The notes: generated by a model from the letters alone, not told the origin. A stretch of DNA of 64,000 nucleotides from Erwinia sp. SLM-02 (GCF_037450285.1 NZ_JAQISN010000002.1:310001-374000), one strand, 5' to 3'. Shown: positions 1 through 8,472, counted from the first letter of the stretch. A program made the numbers and translations.

Positions 1-1
1 C

Positions 2-1021
2 CTCGATCGGGTCAAGAACGATCCCCAACTGACCGTGATCACCGGCGCGGAGGTGCAGCAGCTGATTGTGGAAGGCGACCATGCCCGGGGTGTGATTTAC
101 CATACGCACATTCCCCATCCTCACCAGGCCTTTGCCCGCCGGGAAATCATTGTTTGTGCGGGGGCTTTCGGTAGTGCAAAAATTTTGCAGCTGTCGGGCA
201 TCGGGCCGCAGAAACTGCTCGACAGCCTGGGTATTCCTGTCTGCGCTGATTTACCCGTTGGCAAGTACTATCAGGACCATCTGCATATGTCGCTGAATGC
301 CACCGTGACCACCGCAAACAGCATGTGGGGGGAGGACCGGGGTCTGCGCGCGGTTAAAAACTTCGTGCAGTGGCACTGTTTTCGCAGCGGCCTGCTGACC
401 AGCAACATTCTGGAAGGCGGGGCGTTAATCGATACCACCGGCCGCGGCCGGGCCGATGTGCAGTTCCATTTTCTGCCGGTGCTGGATAATTTTGAGAACG
501 GACCCGATGCGAACCCGGCGGGCAGCGAGCATGGGCTGACGGTCAAGGTAGGATTTCTGCAGAGCCAGTCGCGTGGTGAAGTCCGGCTGACCAGCAGCAA
601 CCCGGCCGATGAACTGGCGATTGATGCCGGCTATCTCAGCGATCCTGCCGATCTCGCCGGCCAGATCAGGGCGGTAAAAGCGGGGCTTCGCCTGCTGCGC
701 AGCCCGTCCCTGCAGTCCGTGGTCGGGCATATTTTGCAGCTGGATGAGGTGAATGAGGAGGATGAAGAGGCCATTACTGCCTTTATTCTTAACGATATTA
801 AAACCGTCTATCACCCGGTCGGCACCTGCCGTATGGGCCCATATCCGGCAACGTCCGTGGTCGATCTGCAGCTGCGCGTACACGGTATGTCGGGTTTACG
901 GGTGGCAGACTGCAGCATCTTTCCTCAAATCCCCAGCGGCAATACCAACGCGCCAACGATAATGATCGCCGAGCGCGCGGCCGATCTGATCCTCACCGAG
1001 GCCGCCAGCCCGGTTTGCTGA
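2..1021 (+). CDS. GMC-family FAD oxidoreductase (choline/alcohol dehydrogenase type), C-terminal part
   Basis: The frame is open from the left window edge, so the N-terminal FAD-binding half lies outside. What remains (about 340 residues) is the C-terminal part of a glucose-methanol-choline oxidoreductase. It contains the family block HPVGTCRMG, whose His codon is at 812-814 and is the likely catalytic base region. The second conserved block SGNTNAPTIMIAERAA follows, with its Asn at 941-943, and the ordered C-terminal sequence is typical of this fold. An earlier motif around 170-200 (GAFGSAKILQLSGIG) matches the GMC_2 signature. The family oxidises alcohols with FAD; the substrate cannot be told from this fragment. 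A hairpin terminator follows 15 nt after the stop, so this is the last gene of its transcript. Confidence 0.9.
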   Translation, partial: LDRVKNDPQLTVITGAEVQQLIVEGDHARGVIYHTHIPHPHQAFARREIIVCAGAFGSAKILQLSGIGPQKLLDSLGIPVCADLPVGKYYQDHLHMSLNATVTTANSMWGEDRGLRAVKNFVQWHCFRSGLLTSNILEGGALIDTTGRGRADVQFHFLPVLDNFENGPDANPAGSEHGLTVKVGFLQSQSRGEVRLTSSNPADELAIDAGYLSDPADLAGQIRAVKAGLRLLRSPSLQSVVGHILQLDEVNEEDEEAITAFILNDIKTVYHPVGTCRMGPYPATSVVDLQLRVHGMSGLRVADCSIFPQIPSGNTNAPTIMIAERAADLILTEAASPVC

Positions 1022-1350
1022 CGGCAGTCCCACCCGGCTTCTGCCCTGTGGCAGAAGCTTCTTATTCAACTAGAATTAATAGATTAGCAGATAAATCTTA
1101 AAGAGATTAATTCTCATTCCGATGATATTCAGGGCTGTAATTATTAATAAGAATGGTTATCAAACTTATTTAAAAATCGAAACGAATTATATTTAATTAA
1201 AATAAAAAACACATATAAATCATAATATTGAATACATAAAAATAAATTTAGCTTTTGCTATAATAAACGGTTTTTATTTTATCAGGATGCGTGCATAATG
1301 CGCAGAAATCACCTGTCATCCACAGAAAATAATAATTTTAAGGAGTCACC
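1022..1350. other. AT-rich intergenic region carrying the ftnA promoter
   Basis: After the terminator this stretch is strongly AT-rich (about 1070-1290) and has no convincing reading frame. In E. coli, ftnA transcription depends on Fur acting at several upstream sites against H-NS. Weak Fur-like pieces occur here (TCTCATTCC-GATGATATTC near 1113-1131 and AATGGTTATC near 1151), but none is strong enough to call. The ribosome-binding site AAGGAG lies just before ftnA at 1340-1345. Confidence 0.4.
1036..1066 (+). terminator. rho-independent terminator after the GMC oxidoreductase
   Basis: A perfect 9-bp stem (GCTTCTGCC, 1037-1045, pairing with GGCAGAAGC, 1050-1058) with a 4-nt CTGT loop is followed by the T-rich run TTCTTATT. 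It sits 15 nt after the oxidoreductase stop codon. Confidence 0.8.
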
Positions 1351-1863
1351 ATGCTGACCAATGAAATGACCGCGAAGCTGAACGATCAGCTTAATCTCGA
1401 ATTCTACTCTGCTAACCTCTATCTGCAGATGAGTGCCTGGGCTAACGATAAAGGCTTTGATGGTGCTGCCGCTTTCCTGCGTGAACACTCCGTAGAAGAG
1501 ATGCAGCATATGCAGCGTCTGTTCAACTACCTGAGCGATACCGGCGCGATGCCGGTGCTGGGCACCATTGATGCACCACCGGTGACCTTTAACTCACTGA
1601 GTGAAGTGCTGGAGCAGGCCTACCAGCACGAGCAGCTGATCACCTCAAAGATCAACGAACTGGCTCATTCGGCGATCACCAGCCAGGACTATTCAACCTT
1701 CAACTTCCTGCAGTGGTACGTGGCCGAGCAGCATGAAGAAGAGAAGCTGTTCAAATCTGTTCTGGACAAGCTGGCGCTGGTTGGCAACACCGGTCAGGCT
1801 CTGTTCTTCCTGGACAAAGACCTGAAAAAACTGAGCGAGCCGGGCGCGCACTCCGCACCGTAA
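1351..1863 (+). CDS. ftnA: Non-haem bacterial ferritin
   Basis: This 170-residue protein is a close match to E. coli FtnA (165 aa), a 24-subunit cytoplasmic cage that oxidises Fe(II) and stores it as a ferric mineral. The ferroxidase-centre Glu is at residue 17 (NLEFYSANLYLQMSAW). The second helix carries EEMQHMQRLFNYL with the centre Glu and His. The fourth-helix ligands lie in EQHEEEKLFKSVLDKL. No haem-binding Met of the bacterioferritin type was seen. The start is chosen from AAGGAG 6 nt before ATG. It is a single-gene unit with a strong terminator 56 nt downstream. Confidence 0.97.
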   Translation: MLTNEMTAKLNDQLNLEFYSANLYLQMSAWANDKGFDGAAAFLREHSVEEMQHMQRLFNYLSDTGAMPVLGTIDAPPVTFNSLSEVLEQAYQHEQLITSKINELAHSAITSQDYSTFNFLQWYVAEQHEEEKLFKSVLDKLALVGNTGQALFFLDKDLKKLSEPGAHSAP

Positions 1864-1918
1864 TTCGCGTTGCCGGGCGTCAGCGTTTTGTTCTACGCCG
1901 CCGGATCCTTCGCCACCG

Positions 1919-1946
1919 AGCCACTCCCGAAAGGGAGTGGCTTTTT
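1919..1946 (+). terminator. ftnA terminator
   Basis: A 9-bp GC-rich stem (GCCACTCCC, 1920-1928, with GGGAGTGGC, 1933-1941) closed by a GAAA tetraloop is followed by TTTTT. It lies between the convergent ends of ftnA and the small exported-protein gene. The U-tract is present only for the ftnA direction. Confidence 0.92.
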
Positions 1947-1948
1947 CA

Positions 1949-2215
1949 TTATATGCCCACGCCATCACTCTTTTCCTTCGGCGGCGGCGCGGCGGGTGGT
2001 GCCTGGCTGACCAGGCGTTTCAGATACACCGCTATCGCTTTCAGATCCGACTTGCTCAGGTGCGGTGCGCTCGGCTGCTCGCCCTGGCGGGCGCGATCGG
2101 AAGCCATGCTGCGATCGTCATGGCACCCATCGTCCTGTGAGTCGCTTCCTGCATGAAGGGTGGCCGATGCCGCAATCAACAGAGCTGATAACCACCGCCG
2201 GGTATAAAGTTTCAT
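1949..2215 (-). CDS. Small exported protein of unknown function
   Basis: The 88-residue product begins with a clear signal peptide (MKLYTRRWLSALLIAASATLHA). It has a good ribosome-binding site (GGGAGTGAG just before ATG). The mature part is short and acidic, with a single Cys in DGCHD, and ends with LSKSDLKAIAVYLKRLV and a proline/lysine tail. The last helix resembles the C-terminal helix of class I c-type cytochromes. A haem-binding CxxCH is absent, since the first Cys position is Asp. It may be a reduced or degenerate periplasmic cytochrome-like protein, but that is only a guess. A GC-rich, foldable leader lies upstream (2216-2330). Confidence 0.6.
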   Translation of the reverse strand: MKLYTRRWLSALLIAASATLHAGSDSQDDGCHDDRSMASDRARQGEQPSAPHLSKSDLKAIAVYLKRLVSQAPPAAPPPKEKSDGVGI

Positions 2216-2420
2216 GGCTCACTCCCTGTTATGCCGGTATCCGAAACTCAACGCGCTGTCCCCGCCTGGCGAAACCTCACCGACGGCAGGACACCGCTGT
2301 GAACCTGCGAATAAAATAAGGGAGAACGAAAAAGCGAACCGGTGTGAAGTGTTAGGGGATATGAGTGAAACGGCTAATAGCGGGATGTTATTCGCGCAAG
2401 ACGCTGATTATTAGTCATTT

Positions 2421-2451
2421 AGACAAAGGGTGCGAATAGCACCCTTTGTCT
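2421..2451 (-). terminator. Hairpin downstream of the siderophore-type binding protein gene
   Basis: A perfect 13-bp inverted repeat (AGACAAAGGGTGC, 2421-2433, and GCACCCTTTGTCT, 2439-2451) with a 5-nt loop begins 5 nt after the stop codon of the minus-strand gene. The U-tract is poor, so it may act as a weak terminator or as an RNA 3'-end stabiliser. Confidence 0.6.
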
Positions 2452-2456
2452 GCCGA

Positions 2457-3584
2457 TCAGTGGCTGGCCGGCAGGGTAACCCAGTAGCCCGGCTGGTAGG
2501 CCACCGGCAGGAAGCGCTGGTGGAATTCGCGGAAGGTAGCATCCGGATCGATGTCCTTAAACAGCTCCGGATGCAGCCATTTGGCCATCGCCTGAATCGC
2601 CACGAACTGATACGGACTGTCGTAGAACTGATGCCAGATAGCGTGTGCATTGCCGTTGGTGGCGACCGGCAGCGTGCGGAACGCCGGGCGCGCCATCAGC
2701 GCCGTCAGGCGTTTTGTTGCTTCCGCGAGATCCGCTCCCGGACCCACGCCCACCCAGCCACCGGCGGTATTGTAGTTCTTCCAGTTAGCGCCGGTCACAA
2801 TCACCACATCAGGGCGCGCGGCGATAATCTGCTCGGGGTTCAGCGTGCCGAAGGTGCCGGGGATCAGCCCTTTGGCAATATTTTTGCCTCCGGCCACTTC
2901 CACCATCCGGCCAAAGTTTTCATCGCCAAACGACATGCAGCACTCTTCGGTGTAGCCACCGGCGCGGTCCAGCATCACCTCAGGGCGCTTGCCGGTGAAG
3001 TTTTTCAGGCGGTCGGTGACGATATCGATCTGCCGCTGGCGGAAAGCGACGATCTCTTCGGCACGCTCGGGTTTACCCACCAGCTGGCCCATAATGCGGA
3101 TGCTCTTTTCGGCGTTCTCAAACGGCTTCTCGCGGAAATCGATAAACACCACCGGAATACCCAGCTTATCGAGTTTTTCGGTCAGCTTCGATTCGTCGGT
3201 CGCCGCCTTCGATTCCAGGTTCATCAGCACCAGATCGGGTTTGAGGGTCAGCGCCTGCTCAACGTTAAAGGTGCCGTCTTTAGCCCCGCCAAAGGTCGGC
3301 AGCTTTTTGATCTGCGGGTATTTTTCCGCGTAGATTTGGTAAGTGTCGAAATCGGCCTTTGGCAGATCGTCGCGCCAGCCCACTACGCGCTGGAAAGGTG
3401 CCCCGGTATCGAAGGCCGCCAGCAGATAGATCTGCCGCCCTTCCCCCAGGATCACTCTCTTCACTTCCGATTTAATTTCGACCTTACGGCCGCTGACATC
3501 TTCTACCACAAACGGTGCGGCCCACAGACTGGCTGATGCGATCAGCCCGGCCAGCAGAATGCCTGTTTTACCCCAAATCGTCAT
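2457..3584 (-). CDS. Periplasmic iron-siderophore ABC transporter substrate-binding protein (FecB/BtuF-like), orphan
   Basis: The 375-residue product has a signal peptide (MTIWGKTGILLAGLIASASLWA, cleaved before APF). It then shows the two-lobed type III binding-protein pattern: an N-terminal VEDVSGRKVEI segment and the block EQALTLKPDLVLMN. Next comes a long linking helix around NAEKSIRIMGQLVGKPERAEE, and then a second lobe with PEQIIAARPDVVIVTG. ATG at 3584 is preferred over TTG at 3599 because GTGGGG lies 7 nt before it. No permease or ATPase gene is adjacent, so it would have to work with a transporter encoded elsewhere. A strong Fur box overlaps its promoter region. The ligand (ferric siderophore or haem) cannot be decided. 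Confidence 0.85.
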   Translation of the reverse strand: MTIWGKTGILLAGLIASASLWAAPFVVEDVSGRKVEIKSEVKRVILGEGRQIYLLAAFDTGAPFQRVVGWRDDLPKADFDTYQIYAEKYPQIKKLPTFGGAKDGTFNVEQALTLKPDLVLMNLESKAATDESKLTEKLDKLGIPVVFIDFREKPFENAEKSIRIMGQLVGKPERAEEIVAFRQRQIDIVTDRLKNFTGKRPEVMLDRAGGYTEECCMSFGDENFGRMVEVAGGKNIAKGLIPGTFGTLNPEQIIAARPDVVIVTGANWKNYNTAGGWVGVGPGADLAEATKRLTALMARPAFRTLPVATNGNAHAIWHQFYDSPYQFVAIQAMAKWLHPELFKDIDPDATFREFHQRFLPVAYQPGYWVTLPASH

Positions 3585-3600
3585 AATAAAACCCCACAAG

Positions 3601-3619
3601 GAAAATGATTATTATTCTC
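3601..3619 (-). promoter_or_regulatory. Fur box
   Basis: The 19-mer starting GAAAATGATTATTATTC matches 15 of 19 positions of the classical Fur palindrome GATAATGATAATCATTATC. It lies 17 nt before the ATG of the iron-type binding protein, where bound Fur would block transcription. Confidence 0.8.
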
Positions 3620-3700
3620 AGTTAAAATCCTGCAGGGGCATGCTACGTGGCGATGAAAGTTAAAACAAGATGTGTCAAAAAATTTCATTTAATGACAGTT

Positions 3701-4201
3701 TCAAAAGGTATACCGGTAAAATTTGGTATCCACCTTCATCACCGGAAAAGAGGCAGGCAGCTCGGGGACGGCGATTTCGGTAAAGCCATTTTTTTCATAG
3801 AAACGGTGCGCGGCAAGGAACAGTGACGTGGTGCCGAGGAAGATATCGGTCAGCCCCTGCTCACGGCCGTACGCCAGCAGGATGTTCAGCAGCGCCAGCC
3901 CGGTGCCATACGCCTTCCCGCGATACTCTGCCGCCACAAACATTTTGCGCAGCGCCGCCTGGCGATGACCAATATCCTTGAGCGCGATACAGCCGACCAC
4001 GCGATCGTCCACCAGCGCCAGCCAGAACTGGCCTTTACCCTGCTGATAGAAGTTTTCGATATCGTTAAGATCGGGCTGCTGCTCTGCGGTGATGGGAATG
4101 CTGAACTCGTTAGTCTGGATCGGCAGAATTAAATCGAAGACCGCTGCCTGATGTTTTGCGCTGTAGGGTTCGATACGAAGGGTTGTGCCGGATTCGCTCA
4201 T
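3701..4201 (-). CDS. GNAT-family N-acetyltransferase
   Basis: The 166-residue protein has the GNAT core. The sequence GQFWLALVDDRVVGCIAL forms strands 2-4. ALRKMFVAAEYRGKAYGTGLALL is motif A, with the acetyl-CoA pyrophosphate loop R-G-K-A-Y-G-T-G. AAHRFYEKNGFTEI is motif B. It transfers an acetyl group from acetyl-CoA to an unknown amine. The ribosome-binding site before ATG 4201 is weak (GAGAGTAC). It stands alone, with an orphan plus-strand hairpin just upstream. Confidence 0.88.
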   Translation of the reverse strand: MSESGTTLRIEPYSAKHQAAVFDLILPIQTNEFSIPITAEQQPDLNDIENFYQQGKGQFWLALVDDRVVGCIALKDIGHRQAALRKMFVAAEYRGKAYGTGLALLNILLAYGREQGLTDIFLGTTSLFLAAHRFYEKNGFTEIAVPELPASFPVMKVDTKFYRYTF

Positions 4202-4249
4202 TGATGTTGTACTCTCTGGCGGCCACGGACCGCATTAGGGTTAGTCAAT

Positions 4250-4283
4250 GCAGACGACAACAACAGATTGTCGCCTGCTTTTT
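4250..4283 (+). terminator. Orphan plus-strand terminator-like hairpin
   Basis: The arms GCAGACGACAA (4250-4260) and TTGTCGCCTGC (4268-4278) pair with one mismatch around a 7-nt loop and are followed by TTTTT. The U-tract is on the plus strand, but both flanking genes are on the minus strand. It is therefore not an ordinary gene-end terminator for either. It could end an antisense or small RNA. Confidence 0.6.
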
Positions 4284-4352
4284 CAGCCCATTCAGACTAC
4301 ATCATTAGCATGATAAAACATCAGGTTAATTCGCGTCCGGCGATCGGCGCAT

Positions 4353-5618
4353 TCAACGCCCGGCCGACTTCACCGCATCGTGCAGGTTCAGGCGCTGCCA
4401 GAAGCTCTGCGACGCATCGCCGGAGAGCGGATAACCGTTCGCCAGCGCGGTGCGCACCATCAGCTGACGGCGCTGGGCGGCACTGAGGTTCGGCAATGGC
4501 GCTTCCAGCAGCACTTCGGCCCCTTCCGGCACCACCAGCGGCGCGGCTTTTACCTTCGCGGCGGGCAGGTTGTAGGTCATGGTAAAGCGATAGAAGGTCT
4601 GCATCGCCGGAGCGGCATACGGATCGTCCTGCGCGGGCACTTTCGCACAGTCGCGCAGCGACATGCCGCACTCTTTCTCCAGCGCGCTGCGCAGCTGCTG
4701 TTTCGCCGCATCGAACAGCTCACGGTAGCGCGGGTCGTTGAGGTAGTGCGCCACGTTGCGCTCGGCCACCATTCTGGAACCCATCACATCCAGCGGATAG
4801 TGCACCCCGAGCACGATGCGGGAATAGCCGTAGCGCGCGCCGCGATCGATCAGCGGCACGTAGCGCTCAGGCAGCATCTGCGCCATCAGCAGCGCGTCGG
4901 TGTAGCCGGTATTGGTGTGGCCGCTCGGGAACGAACCGCCGTCGGCGGTGTAGGGATGATTATCTTTCGCCACCGCGCTGTCCGGCACCAGGTGAATGGT
5001 GTTGCCGGGGATCAGGAACGGGCGCTTGTAGTCAAAGTGCTTTTTCGCTTCGCCGGTGCTGACTTCGCTGGCCTTGAGCAGCGCCGCCGCCTTGCCCAGT
5101 TCGCCTTTATCATAGGCGCGGATAAACGCCTCACCCAGCTTCGGCCCCAGCGCATCGGCAAGGAAGTACAGGTAGTTCTGCCCTTCAGCATCGACCAGCG
5201 CCTGGCGGCGTGCGCCGTCGGTGGCGTTCAGGTTGATGTTTTCTACCGTGGCCAGGTTCTGCGCCAGCGTCGCCTGCGGTAGCTTACTGAAGGCGCTCAG
5301 CAGTTCAATCCCCGCCTGTTGATTGGCCTTTTTACCGAAGTCATAGCCGCTGGCCTGTAGCCAGGCTTTGTCGACCTGCTTACCGCCCTGTTTTGCCGTT
5401 TCCAGCTGGCTGCGCGCCAGCGTGCTGCTGTCACCTTTGATGCTGTTAATCAGCGCGGTCTGCACCGAAGCTTCCAGCGCGACCACCGCCGGGCTGCTGC
5501 TGGCTGGCGTGGTGGTGTTGGCGATGGCCGCGATCTGCGGCAGTTCTGCAGTGGTTTTAGCCTGTGCCAGTGGGCCAGTCAGTAGCGAAACGGCAAGAAG
5601 CGTAAGACGAAAGCGCAT
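4353..5618 (-). CDS. Secreted class A (PAP2-superfamily) acid phosphatase
   Basis: The 421-residue protein has a signal peptide (MRFRLTLLAVSLLTGPLAQA). It carries the three-part vanadium-haloperoxidase/PAP2 phosphatase signature: a KRPF element, PSGHTNTGY, and SRIVLGVHYPLDVMGSR with the catalytic His. It is longer than PhoN-type class A enzymes (about 250 aa). The extra length is mostly the N-terminal 150 residues and a 90-residue tail. It should hydrolyse phosphomonoesters in the periplasm. It is downstream of and on the same strand as a PHO-box-controlled importer, which fits phosphorus scavenging. Its own upstream region has only a half PHO box in the other orientation (CTGTCATAAAA near 5721). 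Confidence 0.88.
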   Translation of the reverse strand: MRFRLTLLAVSLLTGPLAQAKTTAELPQIAAIANTTTPASSSPAVVALEASVQTALINSIKGDSSTLARSQLETAKQGGKQVDKAWLQASGYDFGKKANQQAGIELLSAFSKLPQATLAQNLATVENINLNATDGARRQALVDAEGQNYLYFLADALGPKLGEAFIRAYDKGELGKAAALLKASEVSTGEAKKHFDYKRPFLIPGNTIHLVPDSAVAKDNHPYTADGGSFPSGHTNTGYTDALLMAQMLPERYVPLIDRGARYGYSRIVLGVHYPLDVMGSRMVAERNVAHYLNDPRYRELFDAAKQQLRSALEKECGMSLRDCAKVPAQDDPYAAPAMQTFYRFTMTYNLPAAKVKAAPLVVPEGAEVLLEAPLPNLSAAQRRQLMVRTALANGYPLSGDASQSFWQRLNLHDAVKSAGR

Positions 5619-5757
5619 AAATCATCCTCATTATTATCACGTTAACCCTGTCGCCCGCAGACTAGCCCCGCTCTATGGCACTTTTATTGCAAAACATATT
5701 CCGATACAGATTCCCGCGTCCTGTCATAAAACACGGTGAAAAATGGCCGCGTTTTCC

Positions 5758-7494
5758 TCAAACCTGCCACGGCAGCACGCCTTTATGGCGGCGCGCGCAC
5801 CAGGACGCCAGCAGCATCAGGGCCACCACCACCAGAATCATCAGGCAGCCCACCGCCGCCGCCAATGTTGACGACCCGCCTTCATCGAGGAAGACGATGG
5901 TCGGCCCCAGCGTCTGGGTTGAGGAGGTCACCAGCAGGATCGACACCTGGATTTCGTTCAGCGCGGTGAGAAACACCAGGATTGCCCCGGCGATGGCCGA
6001 GGGCGCAACCAGCGGCAGCAGAATGTCACGCATGCGCCGCAGGAAGCCCGCGCCGGCCAGCTGCGCCGCCTCATCGAGCGAGCGCTCAACGCGGGCAAAT
6101 CCCGCCAGCGTCGGGCGCAGCACCAGCGCGAGGAAGTTGGAGAGATAGGCGGCGAGAATAATCCACACCGTGCCGTACAGGCTGACGTTAACCAGCGGCA
6201 GCGGCCGCAGGAAAAACAGCAGCGCGGCAATGCCGGTCACCACGCCCGGCAGCGCATAGGCCAGCTCGCTGGAAAGATGCAGCACACGTACCAGGCGGCT
6301 GCGCCGCCAGCTGAGGTAGCAGGCCATAAACAGCGCCATCAGCGTCAGGATCGCCGCCGCAATCGCCGTCAGCCACAGACTGGTGAAGAAGGCATGGCGC
6401 ACCGCCGGATAGTCAAACAGCGCGTTGCGGTAGTTAATCAACGTCAGCGTCTGCGCATTCAGCGCCTGGCCAAACCCCTGGGTCAGCGAGGTGCTCAGCA
6501 GCGCCGACAGCGGCAGCAGCAGGATCAGCGCCATCAGCAGCCAAGCGGTGGCTTCCACCGGCAGACGCCAGCGCCCGAGTGGCTGCGTCAGCGCCTGCGC
6601 CGTCCCGCTCACCCGTACATCGCGCCGGCCGCCCAGCAGGCTGCTGATCAGCATTCCGGCCAGGGTAATCGCCGCCAGCAGCAGCGACAGCACCGCCATA
6701 TCCGGCAGGGCGCCCGGCCCGCTGCTGTTGAGCTGTTGGTAGATCAGGGTGATCAGCGTCGGCACCCGCGCCGGAATGCCCAGCATGGCCTGGATGCCAA
6801 AGTTACCGGCGGCGGCCACGAAGGAGAGCGCGGCTCCGGCGAAAATCGCCGGGCGCGCCAGCGGCAGGATAACCGTGAACAGCACCCGCAGCGGCGAAGC
6901 GCCGGCAATACGCGCCGCTTCCACCAGATCGGACGGCAGCCTCTGTAATCCGGCCCGCACGGCCAGAAACACCAGCGGGGCATTGTGCAGCCCAAGCAAC
7001 AGAATAATGCCGCTCATGGAATAGAGCGGTGGCCGGCCGGCGACGGGCGACAGGCCCAGCCCGGACAGCAGCGTCATTAGCAGACTGGAGGGCGACATCG
7101 CCTGGACCCAGGCCAGCGCGGTCACCTGCGGCGGGATCATCAGCGGCAGGATAAAGGCAAAGACCCACGCCGCTTTGGCGCGGATGTTGCTCAGCGCCAC
7201 CAGCCACGCCGCCAGAGTTCCCAGCAGCAGAGAAAGCGCGGTGGCACCCAGCGCAATAAACAGCGTATTGCCGGTAGCACGCAGCACCCGGTGCGTATTT
7301 AACAGCCGCAGCAGGCGCTCGCTGTCGGGTACGCCCTGCGGCGCAATCGCCGCCCAGATCAGCCGAGCCAGTGGCGCAATCGACAGCAGGCCGATCGTTA
7401 TCGCCAGCAGCCAGAGGATCCACCGTTCACTGCCCGGCCAGCGGATAGCTCGGGGGTGACGGGCGCTACGCATCATACCGGGCAATACGCTCAT
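5758..7494 (-). CDS. ABC transporter permease with two fused membrane domains (FbpB/PhnU-V class)
   Basis: This 578-residue inner-membrane protein contains two binding-protein-dependent permease domains in one chain. Each has its cytoplasmic EAA loop for contact with the ATPase (LVEAARIAGASPLRVLFTVILP in the first half, LDEAAQLAGAGFLRRMRDILLP in the second). About 12 hydrophobic segments are visible. The double-domain layout is that of Fe(III), thiamine and 2-aminoethylphosphonate importers. It is the last gene of the ATPase-binding protein-permease operon, with its ATG 3 nt after the binding-protein stop. Because the operon promoter carries a PHO box, a phosphonate or phosphate-ester substrate is more likely than iron (inference). 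Confidence 0.9.
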   Translation of the reverse strand: MSVLPGMMRSARHPRAIRWPGSERWILWLLAITIGLLSIAPLARLIWAAIAPQGVPDSERLLRLLNTHRVLRATGNTLFIALGATALSLLLGTLAAWLVALSNIRAKAAWVFAFILPLMIPPQVTALAWVQAMSPSSLLMTLLSGLGLSPVAGRPPLYSMSGIILLLGLHNAPLVFLAVRAGLQRLPSDLVEAARIAGASPLRVLFTVILPLARPAIFAGAALSFVAAAGNFGIQAMLGIPARVPTLITLIYQQLNSSGPGALPDMAVLSLLLAAITLAGMLISSLLGGRRDVRVSGTAQALTQPLGRWRLPVEATAWLLMALILLLPLSALLSTSLTQGFGQALNAQTLTLINYRNALFDYPAVRHAFFTSLWLTAIAAAILTLMALFMACYLSWRRSRLVRVLHLSSELAYALPGVVTGIAALLFFLRPLPLVNVSLYGTVWIILAAYLSNFLALVLRPTLAGFARVERSLDEAAQLAGAGFLRRMRDILLPLVAPSAIAGAILVFLTALNEIQVSILLVTSSTQTLGPTIVFLDEGGSSTLAAAVGCLMILVVVALMLLASWCARRHKGVLPWQV

Positions 7495-7497
7495 CGG

Positions 7498-8472
7498 TTA
7501 ACCGCCAAAGATTTCAGTGAATTTCTCACGCACCTGCGTATCGTCATTAACCGCTTTATCGCTGTCCAGCGTCAGCAGTTTGATTGAGTCGATCGGCGCA
7601 AAGCCGTCCGGCGCCGCCACGCGTTTATCGATCGGCCGGTTGCCCTGCTGCGCCACCAGCTGCTGGCCTTTTTCCGACAGCATAAAATCAACGAAGGCTT
7701 TCGCCGCAGGGACATTATGCGCACCGGCGAGGATCGCCACCGGTTCGGTCACAAAGGAAGCGCCTTCCTGCGGATACACCAGATCGACCGGCGAGCCCTG
7801 TTTTTTCGCGCGGATCAGGTCAGCATCGGTGATGATCCCGTATTTGGCGACGCCGCTGGCGACGGCCTTCAGCGCCGGCCCGTTACCGCCTTCCGGCGTA
7901 ATGCCGTTGGCCGCCAGCTTTTTATAGAAATCCCAGCCGATTGTTGGCGTATTGATGGCGGTGTGCAGATGGTAGAGCGCCGCGCCGGAATAGAGCGGGC
8001 TGGGCACCGCCACCTGGCCGCGATTGCCGGCCTCGGTCAGCGCCATCCAGCTGTTAACCGGTTTGGCGTTCTGGGTGTTGTAGCCAATCACCGTGGCGAT
8101 GATTTTGGTACCGAACCAGGTCTTATCCTTGTCGTAGAAATCCGGGCTGATATGGCTGACCGGCGCATCCGCGTAAGCCATCAGCTTGCCCTCTTTCTTC
8201 AGCGCGCCCAGGTTGATGGAGTCCGCCACCAGCAGCACGTCGGCTTTCACGTCGCCGCTCATCATTTCGGTGCGCAGCACGTTCATCAGCTGGGTGGTGC
8301 CGTTGCGGGTCCAGCTAACCTCAATTCCGGGGTTGGCCGCTTTAAAAGCTTCGATGGTTTGCTGAGCGATCTCCGGTGCCTGCGAGGTATACACCACCAA
8401 CTTGCCGTCAGCCGCCTGGGCTGACAGAGAGGTGAACGCCAGCAGTCCCAGAATTTTTACCGTGCTACGCAT
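7498..8472 (-). CDS. ABC transporter periplasmic binding protein (FbpA/PhnS-like family)
   Basis: The 324-residue protein starts with a signal peptide (MRSTVKILGLLAFTSLSAQA). It continues as a type II two-lobe binding protein of the AfuA/FbpA/AEP-binding family: KLVVYTSQAPEIAQQTIEAFKAANPGIEV at the N-terminus, a hinge around AVPSPLYSGAAL, and VYPQEGASFVTEPVAIL in the second lobe. The Tyr-Tyr pair that binds ferric iron in FbpA (near residues 195-196 there) is not evident, which argues against iron. It sits between the ATPase and the permease, 30 nt from the former and 3 nt from the latter. Confidence 0.88.
   Translation of the reverse strand: MRSTVKILGLLAFTSLSAQAADGKLVVYTSQAPEIAQQTIEAFKAANPGIEVSWTRNGTTQLMNVLRTEMMSGDVKADVLLVADSINLGALKKEGKLMAYADAPVSHISPDFYDKDKTWFGTKIIATVIGYNTQNAKPVNSWMALTEAGNRGQVAVPSPLYSGAALYHLHTAINTPTIGWDFYKKLAANGITPEGGNGPALKAVASGVAKYGIITDADLIRAKKQGSPVDLVYPQEGASFVTEPVAILAGAHNVPAAKAFVDFMLSEKGQQLVAQQGNRPIDKRVAAPDGFAPIDSIKLLTLDSDKAVNDDTQVREKFTEIFGG

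Noticed and set aside
2216..2340. Possible cobalamin riboswitch upstream of the small exported protein
   Set aside because: The region folds and has a CCCCGC stretch, but the B12-box and core elements do not fit the consensus and the gene has no link to cobalamin.
2430..3536. A 368-codon plus-strand open frame opposite the iron-type binding protein gene
   Set aside because: It has no ribosome-binding site or domain, and the opposite strand encodes a clear exported binding protein.
5715..5735. PHO box for the acid phosphatase
   Set aside because: CTGTCATAAAA is present but the second 7-mer does not fit and it points away from the gene.
6277..6948. Gln/Arg-rich plus-strand frame inside the permease gene
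   Set aside because: The composition is the complement of hydrophobic membrane-helix codons; not a gene.
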